Below, in pieces: positions 19,759 through 28,114 of a stretch of 64,000 nucleotides of DNA. The DNA comes from Pseudomonas sp. Irchel 3H7 (GTDB lineage: Bacteria > Pseudomonadota > Gammaproteobacteria > Pseudomonadales > Pseudomonadaceae), in NCBI RefSeq assembly GCF_900187605.1, contig NZ_FYEA01000008.1, forward strand, positions 248,001-312,000. The letters are read 5' to 3'. A model generated the notes under the pieces. It worked only from the letters and a program-made list of their open reading frames with translations, was not told the DNA's origin and did no database searches. The translations under genes and the position numbers were made by a program. Position 1 is the first letter of the stretch. Each line of letters begins with the position of its first letter.

Positions 19759-20694
19759 TCAGGTTCTGGGGATCAGTGCTCCTGGCACCTGAATCACCCG
19801 ACTTGCCAGCAAATGCCCGGCCTCGGCAGCCTCCGCCGGACTCCCCCCCAGCAGTCGCCTGGCCAGATACGCCGCACTGAACGAATCCCCCGCCGCCGTA
19901 GTGTCCACCACTTTCTCGACCTTCTGCGCTGGCACTTCAAATGCCTCACCATCACAGCGAATCAGACACGCCTCGGCGCCGCGCTTGAGCACCACTTCCG
20001 GCGTGCCGAACTGCGTGTAAGCGGCAAACACCGCGTCGCCATCGGCGAAACCGAACAGCGCCTGTTCGTCATCCACGGTCAGCAACGCCAGATCAACGTA
20101 AGGCAACACGCTGCGATACGCCGTCCGCGCGTCTTCTACAGAAGCCCACAACCGTGGCCGGTAGTTGTTATCGAAGACGATGCGCGCATCACGCTGCCGT
20201 GCTTCGATCAAGGTCTGGATCAGTTTTTGCCGGCCGAGCGCACCGAGCACGGCCAGGGTGATGCCGCTGAAATACAGCACATCGTAATCCGGCAACGCCG
20301 CAAGAATCGGCGCGGCGGCTGGCGTGGTGAAACAGTCGCGCACGGCGGCCTCGTTGCGCCAGTAGAGAAAGCGCCGTTCGCCGTTGGCGTTAGTCTGAAT
20401 GCAATACAGGCCCGGCAAGCGACCCGGCAGACGCTGCACCAGACCGAGGCCGATACCTTCGCTGCTCCAGATCTGGCACATGGCGTCGCTGAAGCTGTCA
20501 TCTCCCAGCGCGGTGACGTAGTCGACCTGGGCCTTGTCGCCCATGGCGCGGGATAGATACAGCGCCGTGTTCAGGGTGTCGCCGCCGAAACTTTGCTGCA
20601 GGCTGCCGTCGGCACGCTGCTGCAGTTCGATCATGCATTCGCCGATCAGGGCGATGCGCGGGGTGTTCGGGCCCAAGGGGCTGAGGGTGTTCAT
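19759..20694 (-). CDS. kdgK: 2-dehydro-3-deoxygluconate kinase
   Basis: Ribokinase-family sugar kinase (311 residues) that phosphorylates 2-keto-3-deoxygluconate to KDPG, which enters the Entner-Doudoroff route. Motifs: GECMIEL at the front and the PfkB signature TTAAGDSFSAAY with catalytic Asp270. I chose the ATG at 20694 (MNTLSPLGPNTPRIALIG); the longer frame runs back through a REPIN and gives repeat-derived residues. It is the last gene of the operon that begins with the ABC transporter at 26.6 kb. Its place after a fold-III PLP enzyme suggests KDG is made from an amino sugar acid. Confidence 0.88.
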   Translation of the reverse strand: MNTLSPLGPNTPRIALIGECMIELQQRADGSLQQSFGGDTLNTALYLSRAMGDKAQVDYVTALGDDSFSDAMCQIWSSEGIGLGLVQRLPGRLPGLYCIQTNANGERRFLYWRNEAAVRDCFTTPAAAPILAALPDYDVLYFSGITLAVLGALGRQKLIQTLIEARQRDARIVFDNNYRPRLWASVEDARTAYRSVLPYVDLALLTVDDEQALFGFADGDAVFAAYTQFGTPEVVLKRGAEACLIRCDGEAFEVPAQKVEKVVDTTAAGDSFSAAYLARRLLGGSPAEAAEAGHLLASRVIQVPGALIPRT

Positions 20695-20737
20695 CTTGTG
20701 CTGTCTCTGGTTGATCGATGGTGTCTGGACTGGCGCC

Positions 20738-20802
20738 TTCGCGAGCAGGCTCGCTCCCACAATTTGGAATGCATTCCCCTGTGGAAGCGAGCCTGCTCGC
20801 GA
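20738..20802. repeat. REPIN, GCGAGCAGGCTCGCTCCCAC type
   Basis: Inverted arms at about 20738-20760 and 20780-20802 with one or two mismatches, in the gap between the PLP enzyme gene and kdgK. It lies inside the operon and may lower distal transcript levels. Confidence 0.85.
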
Positions 20803-20826
20803 ATGGCCGCGACTCGGTCTCAAGCT

Positions 20827-22041
20827 TTAGAAACAGGTCTCCATGCTCTCGATCACTGACAACTGCTCATCCACCAGCAACCCCACACGCCACTTGTCGA
20901 ACGTCAGGCACGGGTGCGACGTACCAAAGGAAATGATGTCACCCACACGCAATTCAACGCCCGGCGCCACCGTCATGAACGCGTGCTGATCCATCACCGC
21001 CGTGACTTTGCACGCACCGACATCCTCGCCCACTGCCGGCACCACACCCGCCTTGTAACGCAACAACGGCACCGGCAAACCGGCATCGAACGCAACATCA
21101 CGTTTGCCCAGTGCGATCACCGCGAAGCCCGGCTCGGGCAGCGACTGCACGTGCGCCCAGACTTCCAGCACCGGGCGCAAGCCCTCGTGCAGATCACTGC
21201 GACGATCAAGCACGCAGCACTGCGCTTCCTTGTAAATGCCATGGTCATGGGCCACGTAACTGCCGGGACGCAACACACTGAGGAAACGTCCGGATGCGTT
21301 TTGTGCCTCGAACGATTCGGCAATCAGGTCGTACCACGCCGAACCCGAGGCAGTGATGATCGGCTTACCGATAGCGAACGCGCCGCTGTCTTGCAATTGC
21401 ACCGCCAGGCGCACCAGTGACGCGGCAAATTCACGAATGCCACTGACCGCGTGATCACCGTGAATCACCCCTTCGTAACCTTCAATGCCGGTCAGGGCCA
21501 GCGCCGGTTGCGCGGTGATCGCCTTGGCCAGTTCGATGACTTCCTGTTCGCTGCGGCAACCGCAACGCCCGCCGACTACGCCGTATTCGATCATCACGTT
21601 CAGCTTCACCCCGCGCGTGGCGAAGTAGGCGCCGAGATCCGCGACGTTGTCCGGGTGATCGACCATGCAGTAAAAATCGAACGACGGATCCGCCAGCAGA
21701 TCGGCAATCAGCGCCATGTTCGGCGTGCCAACCAGTTGGTTAGCCATCAGCACCCGGCGCACACCATGGGCGTAAGCGGCGCGAGTCTGGGTCGCGCTGG
21801 CGAGGGTGATGCCCCAGGCACCGGCGTCGAGCTGACGCTTGAACAGTGCCGGGGTCATGCTGGTTTTGCCGTGAGGCGCAAGCTGCGCGCCGCTGTCGCT
21901 GACAAACTTCTGCATCCAGCGGATGTTGTGCTCCAGCGCTTCGCGGTGCAGCACCAGCGCCGGCAGGCTGACGTCGCGTACCAGTTGCGCGCCGATGGCG
22001 GCGTCGCCCTTTTCCACAGCAGTATTGATGGCAGTCGTCAT
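20827..22041 (-). CDS. Fold-III PLP enzyme of the D-serine dehydratase/D-threonine aldolase family, probable D-glucosaminate dehydratase
   Basis: 404-residue PLP enzyme with an alanine-racemase-type barrel. The PLP lysine is Lys59 in LAPHGKTSMTP, equivalent to the PHxKTHK motif of the family. Later comes GCRSEQEVIELAKAI, and the metal/substrate end is FGTSHPCLTFDKW. GAGGAG precedes the ATG at 22041. Generic annotation would be amino acid deaminase or low-specificity D-threonine aldolase. Because it shares an operon with a KDG kinase, a RidA protein and an amino-acid-type importer, I infer it eliminates ammonia from D-glucosaminate to give 2-keto-3-deoxygluconate. D-glucosaminate dehydratase from P. 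fluorescens is a known enzyme with such side activities. Confidence 0.72.
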   Translation of the reverse strand: MTTAINTAVEKGDAAIGAQLVRDVSLPALVLHREALEHNIRWMQKFVSDSGAQLAPHGKTSMTPALFKRQLDAGAWGITLASATQTRAAYAHGVRRVLMANQLVGTPNMALIADLLADPSFDFYCMVDHPDNVADLGAYFATRGVKLNVMIEYGVVGGRCGCRSEQEVIELAKAITAQPALALTGIEGYEGVIHGDHAVSGIREFAASLVRLAVQLQDSGAFAIGKPIITASGSAWYDLIAESFEAQNASGRFLSVLRPGSYVAHDHGIYKEAQCCVLDRRSDLHEGLRPVLEVWAHVQSLPEPGFAVIALGKRDVAFDAGLPVPLLRYKAGVVPAVGEDVGACKVTAVMDQHAFMTVAPGVELRVGDIISFGTSHPCLTFDKWRVGLLVDEQLSVIESMETCF

Positions 22042-22080
22042 GGTCGAACTCCTCACTTTCGCGGCCGCAGGCAGCCGTGG

Positions 22081-22860
22081 TTATTCGTTGATGCGCCGGG
22101 CGAGGCTGTTGGCGCTCTCGATCAGCACTCGGCGATAGTCGTTGTAATTGTTCTTCGCATCGGCCCGCGGGGCGACGATGCACAAAGTGCAAATCGCTAC
22201 GCCTTGAGGGTCTTTGACCGGTGCGGCGAAGCAGTGGGTAAAGGTGTCGGCGACGCTGTCGAAGGAAAAGAATCCATCGATACCCGCCTGACGGATTTCC
22301 GCGAGAAAACGCTCCAGCGGCAGACGTTCGCCATCGGGCAGGATGAAGTCGTCTTCGTCGATCAGGTCGATGATCTGTTGATCGCTCAAGTGCGCGAGCA
22401 ACAGACGCCCGGAAGCCGTCCACGGGATGGGGGCGTTTTCACCGATGTCGGAGGAAATGCGGAAATGCCGCTCGCCCTCCTTCATCAACGCCACTGTGTA
22501 TTTACGGCCGTTGAGCAGGCACATCTGCGCGGTTTCATGGGTCTGGCTGACGATCTCCTGCAAGGCGTGATCGGCCTCGCGGCTGAGGTCGAAATGACGC
22601 AAATGCGCCTGACCGAGAAAATACAACTGCCGGCCCAGATAGACATGACCGTCCTTGCCCACCGGCTCCAGAATTCGTCGCTCGAGCAGCGACGCGACCA
22701 GTTCGTAGACCGTGGATTTCGGGCTGCCGATGCCGTTGGCGATGTCGTTGGGGCGCAGCGGCTGGCCGATCTCCTTGAGGAAATCGAGGATATCGAACGC
22801 CCGGTCCAGACCGCGTGCCCGGCGTTTGATGGTGTCTTCGGTCATTTCAGTGGTTCCCAT
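22081..22860 (-). CDS. IclR-family transcriptional regulator
   Basis: 259 residues. An N-terminal winged helix-turn-helix (about 15-75; PNDIANGIGSPKSTVYELV) is followed by the IclR effector domain (CLLNGRKYTVALMKEGE; WTASGRLLLAHL). It sits inside the transporter/PLP-enzyme/kinase operon in the same direction, so it is the likely local regulator; the effector would be the substrate or KDG. Start is uncertain: ATG at 22860 or five codons later at 22845, neither with a strong ribosome-binding site. It is 39 bases ahead of the PLP enzyme gene. Confidence 0.88.
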   Translation of the reverse strand: MGTTEMTEDTIKRRARGLDRAFDILDFLKEIGQPLRPNDIANGIGSPKSTVYELVASLLERRILEPVGKDGHVYLGRQLYFLGQAHLRHFDLSREADHALQEIVSQTHETAQMCLLNGRKYTVALMKEGERHFRISSDIGENAPIPWTASGRLLLAHLSDQQIIDLIDEDDFILPDGERLPLERFLAEIRQAGIDGFFSFDSVADTFTHCFAAPVKDPQGVAICTLCIVAPRADAKNNYNDYRRVLIESANSLARRINE

Positions 22861-22913
22861 TCAAAGTCGCCGGATGGTAACTGGCCCTTGGTGTTGTGTC
22901 AGTTGGATTGCTG

Positions 22914-23128
22914 CCCTCACCCCCCGCCCTCTCCCTGAGGGAGAGGGAGCCTGACTGTATCGATGCACATGTCATGGTCAGCCGCCAAAATCTGCATCGA
23001 TGGAGATCAGTCCCCTCTCCCAGAGAGAAAGAGCCTGGCCGTATCGATGTAAATGTAAGCGTCATACGCAAAATCCACATCGATACAGATCAGTCCCCTC
23101 TCCCTTGGGAGAGGGTTAGGGTGAGGGG
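22914..23128. repeat. Modular repeat element bounded by CCCTCACC...CTCTCCC inverted ends, two modules
   Basis: Outer inverted ends CCCTCACCCC..CCCTCTCCC and GGGAGAGGGTTAGGGTGAGGG enclose two imperfect direct modules of about 100 bases, each with an ATCGATG-containing core and the shared word GATCAGTCCCCTCTCCC. The same plan, with a different core, recurs at 33601-33880 and 39490-39841. It fills the gap between the RidA and IclR genes within one operon. No coding frame of interest. Confidence 0.75.
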
Positions 23129-23154
23129 CTGCGGCCTAAGCAACACAGCAATTT

Positions 23155-23544
23155 TCAAGCCTTCTTCTTGTACGCGATGCAGTCGATCTCGACCTTGCAA
23201 TCGACCATCATGCTCGCCTGCACACAGGCCCGCGCCGGTGCGTGTTCAGGTTTGAAGTACTCGCCGAAAACCTTGTTGAAACTGCTGAAATCACGCGGAT
23301 CATCCAGCCACACCCCGGCACGCACGACATCTTCCAGGCCATAACCGGCCTCTTCGAGAATCGCGATCAGGTTCTTCATGGTCTGATGGGTCTGCTCGAC
23401 GATGCCGCCGACAATAATCTCGCCATCCACCGCTGGCACTTGGCCGGACACATGCAGCCAGCCATCCGCTTCAACGGCGCGAGCGAAGGGACGTGGCTGG
23501 CCGCCAGCGGCGGTGCTGCCGGTGCCGTAACGCGTAATGCTCAT
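23155..23544 (-). CDS. RidA-family enamine/imine deaminase
   Basis: 129-residue member of the YjgF/YER057c/UK114 (RidA) family, a trimer that hydrolyses reactive enamine/imine intermediates released by PLP dehydratases. Features: GWLHVSGQVP near the front, the central EQTHQTMKNLIAILEEAGYGLEDVV helix, and PARACVQASMM with the conserved active-site Arg. It lies between the transporter ATPase and the IclR gene in the same operon as a PLP dehydratase-like enzyme. A job in speeding release of ammonia from that enzyme's product is therefore a reasonable inference. Confidence 0.92.
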   Translation of the reverse strand: MSITRYGTGSTAAGGQPRPFARAVEADGWLHVSGQVPAVDGEIIVGGIVEQTHQTMKNLIAILEEAGYGLEDVVRAGVWLDDPRDFSSFNKVFGEYFKPEHAPARACVQASMMVDCKVEIDCIAYKKKA

Positions 23545-23573
23545 GGGTGCTTCTCCTGATTACAAAACGAAAG

Positions 23574-24365
23574 TTAAAACCGCGTGCTCTTGAGAAACTC
23601 AGCCAGACGCGGCGATTGCGGGCGCTCGAACAGTTCCTTGGGAGGCCCCTGCTCTTCGATTCGCCCCTGATTCATGAAAACGATTTTGTCCGAGACCTCG
23701 AAGGCGAAACGCATCTCGTGGGTCACCAGCAGCATGGTCATGCCGTCTTCGGCCAGCCCCTTGATCACGTTGAGCACTTCGCCAACCAGTTCCGGGTCGA
23801 GGGCCGAAGTGACTTCATCAAACAGCATCAGGCTCGGGTTCATCGCAATCGCCCGGGCGATCGCCACGCGCTGTTGCTGACCGCCGGACAACTGACCGGG
23901 AAAGTGATTGCGCCGCTCCAGCAAGCCGACGCGCTCCAGCCACTTTTCCGCGAGGACGACGGCTTCGTCCTTGTGCATTTTCTTCACCTTGAGCAAGCCC
24001 AGGGTGACGTTCTGCAACGCGGTCAAATGCGGGAACAGGTTGAACTGCTGGAACGCCATGCCGGTCATCGCACGATGGCGGGCGATGACTTTTTCGGCAT
24101 GCCGCACTCGCTTGCCGTTGACCTCTTCATAGCCGATGGATTCGCCGTCGAGCAGGATCTGTCCGCCCTGGAATTCTTCGAGCATGTTCACGCAACGCAG
24201 CAGCGTGGTTTTACCCGAACCGCTGGAACCGATCAGCGTCACCACGTTGCCGCGCTGCATGCTCAGATCGACACCTTTGAGCACTTCTACTGCGCCGTAC
24301 TGTTTGTGCAGGCCACGGATGTCCAGCAACGCCTGATTCTGTGGAGAAACTTGAGCTTGAGTCAT
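23574..24365 (-). CDS. Amino-acid-type ABC transporter ATPase
   Basis: 263-residue ATPase of the polar amino acid (GlnQ/HisP) class. Walker A GSSGSGKTT, signature LSGGQQQRVAIARA, Walker B LMLFDEVTSALDP and switch VTHEM are all intact. An N-terminal leader of about 15 residues precedes the domain. The ATG overlaps the upstream permease stop by four bases (ATGA), indicating coupling. The solute is inferred from the operon to be an amino sugar acid such as D-glucosaminate. Confidence 0.93.
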   Translation of the reverse strand: MTQAQVSPQNQALLDIRGLHKQYGAVEVLKGVDLSMQRGNVVTLIGSSGSGKTTLLRCVNMLEEFQGGQILLDGESIGYEEVNGKRVRHAEKVIARHRAMTGMAFQQFNLFPHLTALQNVTLGLLKVKKMHKDEAVVLAEKWLERVGLLERRNHFPGQLSGGQQQRVAIARAIAMNPSLMLFDEVTSALDPELVGEVLNVIKGLAEDGMTMLLVTHEMRFAFEVSDKIVFMNQGRIEEQGPPKELFERPQSPRLAEFLKSTRF

Positions 24366-25024
24366 GGCAGGGCCACCCGCTTTTCAATGTGCCGGCCGAG
24401 TAATTCGATGCCGTAGTTGATGACGAAGAACAGAAAACCGGCGAACAGATAAAACTCCAGGGTCATGAAGTTCCGGGCGATGATCTGTTGCGTGCTGAGC
24501 AGCAATTCGGCCACGCCGATCACCGAGAGCAAGGTCGAAGCCTTGACGATTTCGGTGGACGAGTTGACCCAGGTCGGCAGGATCTGCCGCAGTGCCTGGG
24601 GTAACAGCACATAACCGAGGGATTGATAAAATGTCAGGCCGATGGCTTTGCTCGCCTCCATCTGCCCGCGCGGCAAGGCTTGCAGCGCACCCCGCACGAT
24701 TTCAGCGACGTGGGAGCCGCAGAACAGCGTCAGCCCCAAGGCCCCGGCCTGAAATGCGCTGATCTGCCAGCCGAGTGCCGGCGCCATATAGAAGCAGGCC
24801 AGTACCAGCACAAACACCGGCGTGCCGCGAATCAGATCGACGTAAAACCGAAACGGTGCGCGCATCCAGAACTTGCCGTACGTCAGCACCAACCCGGTAA
24901 TAACGCCGAGCATCGTGCCGAGCAGAATCGCCAGCGCCGACACTTGCACGCTGGTCAAAAAACCCTGCCACAGTGGCTCGCGTGCGACCCACAACTCATG
25001 TAACCAACTGGGCGATTCGTACAT
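24362..25024 (-). CDS. Amino-acid-type ABC transporter permease 1
   Basis: 220-residue HisM/GlnP-type permease with about five helices and the EAA loop (GQMEASKAIGLTFYQSLGYVLLPQALR). It pairs with the similar-sized permease encoded just upstream, nine bases away. Such heterodimers work with one periplasmic binding protein and one ATPase, all present here. The start MYESPSWLHELWVAREPLWQ is typical, beginning just before the first helix. Confidence 0.93.
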   Translation of the reverse strand: MYESPSWLHELWVAREPLWQGFLTSVQVSALAILLGTMLGVITGLVLTYGKFWMRAPFRFYVDLIRGTPVFVLVLACFYMAPALGWQISAFQAGALGLTLFCGSHVAEIVRGALQALPRGQMEASKAIGLTFYQSLGYVLLPQALRQILPTWVNSSTEIVKASTLLSVIGVAELLLSTQQIIARNFMTLEFYLFAGFLFFVINYGIELLGRHIEKRVALP

Positions 25025-25033
25025 CGCAGCCTC

Positions 25034-25696
25034 CTATCGGCGGATCGCCAGACGCTGCTCGAGGTAGCGCAGCAGCATGGCAATGAGGTAACAGGCCGCG
25101 ACATACAACGCCGTGGTCACCAGCCAGGTTTCAATCACCCGGTAGCTCTCGACGTTGATCTTGCGCGCGTAATAGGTCAGCTCCGGCACCGCGATCGCGG
25201 CAGCCAGCGAGGTGTCCTTGAACAGCGAAATGAAGTTGTTCGACAGCGCCGGCAAGACGTTGCGCAACATCACCGGCACGGTGACGTAGGCCTTGACCTG
25301 CCACTCGCCGAGCCCTATCGCCAGCCCTGCTTCGCGCTGGCCCTTGGGAATACTCAGCAAGCCGCCACGGAACACTTCGGTCAGGTACGCCCCGGCATAC
25401 AACGACAGCGTGATGATGAACGAGGGAATCTTGTCCAGACGAATGCCCAGGCTTGGCAGCGCAAAGTAGATCAACAGAATCAACACCAGAATCGGCGTGT
25501 TACGCACCACCGTGACGTACACCGAAGCCAGCACCCGCAAGGCGCGATGCTTCGACAGCAAGGCAAACGCCATCAGCAGGCCGATCACGCAGCCGATGGC
25601 GATCGACACCAGCGCCAGTTCGAGGCCCAGACCGAGCCCCGCCAGCAAGGTGTCGAAATCGCGCCAGACGGCGGCAAAGTTCAACTGATAGTTCAT
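25034..25696 (-). CDS. Amino-acid-type ABC transporter permease 2
   Basis: 220-residue partner permease of the same class. Sequence begins MNYQLNFAAVWRDFDTLLAGLGLG, with the typical GLGLGLELALVSI first helix and the EAA loop (GQREAGLAIGLGEWQVKAYVTVPVMLRNVL). It lies 51 bases downstream of the binding-protein gene and nine upstream of the other permease, in one operon. Confidence 0.93.
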   Translation of the reverse strand: MNYQLNFAAVWRDFDTLLAGLGLGLELALVSIAIGCVIGLLMAFALLSKHRALRVLASVYVTVVRNTPILVLILLIYFALPSLGIRLDKIPSFIITLSLYAGAYLTEVFRGGLLSIPKGQREAGLAIGLGEWQVKAYVTVPVMLRNVLPALSNNFISLFKDTSLAAAIAVPELTYYARKINVESYRVIETWLVTTALYVAACYLIAMLLRYLEQRLAIRR

Positions 25697-25747
25697 GGTC
25701 AGCAGTACCTTGAGCGGGGCGACTTCAATCGCCCCACTCTCACGGGA

Positions 25748-26596
25748 TCATTTGAATTCGACTGGGAAACCAATTGCTGGCGAAGGCAGATCTACACCGA
25801 ACCATTGCTTGAACGACGCCGCATAAGTCGGGAATTCAACGCCGGTCATGGCTTCATGCAGCGCGGTGTTGACGAAGTTCAGCCAGTCCTGATCGCCGCG
25901 TTTCACCGCGCACGCATAGGTTTGCGGGCTCCACGCATAGGTCGGGCTGCGGTAGCGGCCAGGGTTCTGCACCATCAGGTATTTGACCGAGGACTGGTCG
26001 GTGGCGGCGGCATCGGCGCGGCCGGAGTTCACCGCCTGATACATCAGGTCGACGCTGTCGTACTGATCGACCTTGGCTTTCGGCAATGCCTGATGCACCA
26101 GTTCTTCGGCATAGACGTTTTGCAGCACCGCCACGGTGACGCTGTCGCCGGCGGCCTGCAGGTCTTCAATTTCCTTGTACTTGCTGTTATTCGGCAGCAA
26201 CAGGCCGACGCCTTCGCGGTAGTACGGCAGGGTGAACGCCACTTGTTGCGCGCGGCTGGCGGTAACGGTGATGAACTGGCAGCTCATGTCGACCTTGTCG
26301 GTGAGCAGATTGGGAATCCGCGCATCGGACGACTGCACCACGAACTCGACTTTGCTCGGATCATTGAACAGACCTTTGGCGACGATCCGCGCGATGTCGA
26401 TATCAAAGCCCTGCAACTTGCCGTCCGCGCCCTGAAAGTGCCACGGCGCATTGGTGCTGCCGGTGCCCACGATCAATTTGCCACGGGCCAGAACACTGTC
26501 GAGTTTGCTGTCGGCTGCCTGGGCCATACCCATGACAGCGGACGAAGCCGCAAGAACAAAAACACACGCTTTGAACAACGAAGGACGGCGATGCAT
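25748..26596 (-). CDS. Periplasmic binding protein of the amino-acid-type ABC transporter
   Basis: 282 residues, class SBP_bac_3. The signal peptide spans about residues 1-27 (MHRRPSLFKACVFVLAASSAVMGMAQA). The mature part begins with KLIVGTGSTNAPWHF and QGFDIDIARIVAKGLF, standard for this family. GGAG sits eight bases ahead of the ATG at 26596; a GTG three codons upstream lies on that ribosome-binding site and is unlikely. First gene of the operon running to kdgK. Relatives in P. fluorescens have, from memory, been tied to glucosaminate uptake; the specificity here is inference. Confidence 0.9.
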   Translation of the reverse strand: MHRRPSLFKACVFVLAASSAVMGMAQAADSKLDSVLARGKLIVGTGSTNAPWHFQGADGKLQGFDIDIARIVAKGLFNDPSKVEFVVQSSDARIPNLLTDKVDMSCQFITVTASRAQQVAFTLPYYREGVGLLLPNNSKYKEIEDLQAAGDSVTVAVLQNVYAEELVHQALPKAKVDQYDSVDLMYQAVNSGRADAAATDQSSVKYLMVQNPGRYRSPTYAWSPQTYACAVKRGDQDWLNFVNTALHEAMTGVEFPTYAASFKQWFGVDLPSPAIGFPVEFK

Positions 26597-26933
26597 GGCA
26601 AGCACTCCAGAATGGTGTTTATTCCGCTATACCGGAACACGGTTTGTTACTACGGAATAGACAGCAGAAAGTGTGCCACAGGATTGTTGGGGAATCTGTA
26701 GTGGAATTAAAAGTTTTCGAAATCAAAGAGATGCAGAAAAAGACAATGGCGCTGTTACCAAAGACACCATGAAGACTCGCTACCGTTGGCTACACACGCC
26801 GGGTATTCGCGCCACATTGCGGGGCGCATGACACAAAAAAAAGCGCGTGACACCTGTCAACTCTGACAGTAGGCGTGCGGAGCGCGCTGGATTACCGTTT
26901 AGTGAAACAGCGACAACTGAAAAGGAGATTCTC
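26597..26933. promoter_or_regulatory. Divergent control region with a CTG-N10-CAG dyad
   Basis: Noncoding gap between the transporter operon (leftward) and the thioredoxin-like gene (rightward); it should hold both promoters. A perfect dyad CTGTCAACTCTGACAG at 26854-26869 lies 65 bases before the ATG at 26934. It formally fits the CTG-N10-CAG LexA pattern, but the centre is not AT-rich. AAAGGAG precedes the rightward start. I see no small gene here. Confidence 0.5.
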
Positions 26934-27365
26934 ATGAGCGCGAATATCCCTCTCGCCACGTTGCCCCCCACCTATCGCAAAGCCCTGAAAACCTGGCGCC
27001 CAGTAATCCTTTATTTCGCTAACGAACATTGCCCCGCCTGCGAGTGGGCCGGGCCGATTTTTCGCCAGACGGCCGAGCCATACCGGCATCGCGCCAATAT
27101 CTACATGCTCAATACCAGCGAGTCCCCGCGCCACCCGCTGGTCACCGGCACGCCCACCGTACTGTTCTACAAGAACGGCAGGCTGGTGAAAAAACTCAAA
27201 GGCATCGGCACGGAAGAAACCCTCTCACGGGATTTCACCGAGCACATCGGCAAGACCAAAGCGCCCGTTGCCGTCCGTAAAAAAACGCATGATCTGCTCT
27301 GGCTGCGTCAGACACTTCGTACTCTGTGCACCGTTGCACGTGCACACCTGCGGAGTCAGTGCTGA
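26934..27365 (+). CDS. Thioredoxin-fold protein with CPAC motif
   Basis: 143 residues. The thioredoxin fold spans about 10-110: ILYFANEHCPACEWAGP with Cys33 and Cys36 (CPAC), cis-Pro region GTPTVLFYKNGRLV. The C-terminus is basic and lacks similarity I recognise. There is no signal peptide, so a cytoplasmic disulfide reductase or redox sensor is likely. I chose the ATG at 26934, preceded by AAAGGAG. The next gene follows at 57 bases and may be co-transcribed. No recognised substrate; CPAC differs from the CGPC of classical thioredoxin. Confidence 0.8.
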   Translation: MSANIPLATLPPTYRKALKTWRPVILYFANEHCPACEWAGPIFRQTAEPYRHRANIYMLNTSESPRHPLVTGTPTVLFYKNGRLVKKLKGIGTEETLSRDFTEHIGKTKAPVAVRKKTHDLLWLRQTLRTLCTVARAHLRSQC

Positions 27366-27422
27366 ACAGGCTGAAGGTTCCGAAGCCGGGTTAACCAAAA
27401 AGTCGCAGGGAGGGATAAGGAC

Positions 27423-27860
27423 ATGACGAATTTGATCAGGAATGGCGAGTTCTACGAAGGCGAGAAAGACTGGTCAGTGAGCCATCCAGATCAGGTGAAA
27501 TTCAACGAGGATGACTGCAGGATCACTTCACCCGGATACATCAGTCAGGACGTCATTTTCCAATCTGAAGCCGAAGAATATGCGCTGTCCGCCAGAATCA
27601 AGACTGCATCCGGCTCCACGGCTCGCGTGATATTGACGCTACATCCTGCTGGCGACGAACTTGAGTTGGCGCTGACAGACGATCCAAACTGGCAAGTGCG
27701 AACCGACTGGATCCTCGCGCCAGCCGGCACGACCGGCGCCACAGTCAGACTCCAGACAGACGGAGCAAACAGCGTCGCCGCCGCGCAATTTGGCAGTCTG
27801 GTGCTACTGAGTCTGGAGACTAGAGAACCGAAAAACACCCTTGAGCGAATCGTGGTGTAG
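27423..27860 (+). CDS. Small beta-sandwich-like protein, function unknown
   Basis: 145 residues, no signal peptide and no membrane helix. The start NLIRNGEFYEGEKDWSVSHP and the alternation of short hydrophobic strands (YALSARIKTASGSTARVIL; ATVRLQTDGANSVAAAQFG) resemble carbohydrate-binding jelly-roll modules that begin with N-L-x-N-G-x-F. GGAGGGATAAGGAC precedes the ATG. I do not know a function; ligand binding is a guess from fold-like pattern. It may share a transcript with the thioredoxin-like gene. Confidence 0.65.
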   Translation: MTNLIRNGEFYEGEKDWSVSHPDQVKFNEDDCRITSPGYISQDVIFQSEAEEYALSARIKTASGSTARVILTLHPAGDELELALTDDPNWQVRTDWILAPAGTTGATVRLQTDGANSVAAAQFGSLVLLSLETREPKNTLERIVV

Positions 27861-28017
27861 TGGAGATCCCTGTTCGGTGTCAGGGGATAAATCCAGCTTC
27901 CTGTTCTCTTGTTGAAGCGCACTCATTCGAGCAGTGACGTCGAAAGCCGGAAGTAAAAACGCCCAAGGAACAGCAAGGCAGTGGTACGTCAGGATGAACA
28001 ATGGATCAACCCAAGCA

Positions 28018-28082
28018 TTCGCGAGCAGGCTCACTCCCACATTTGAAACGCATTCCAATGTGGGAGCGAGCTTGCTCGCGAA
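28018..28082. repeat. REPIN, GCGAGCAGGCTCACTCCCAC type
   Basis: Inverted arms of 26 bases at 28018-28043 and 28057-28082 with two mismatches and a 13-base centre. It lies between the converging small-protein gene and the TerC-family gene, where it could act as a two-way transcript end. Confidence 0.87.
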
Positions 28083-28114
28083 GTGGCCGGCACGTTTCGT
28101 AGAGAACTCAAGGA

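Noticed and set aside
20695..20823. N-terminal extension of the KDG kinase
   Set aside because: The extra 43 codons are translated REPIN sequence; the family start is the ATG at 20694.
26854..26869. Confident LexA box
   Set aside because: Fits CTG-N10-CAG, but the centre lacks the AT-rich alternation of LexA sites, so it is listed only as a dyad.
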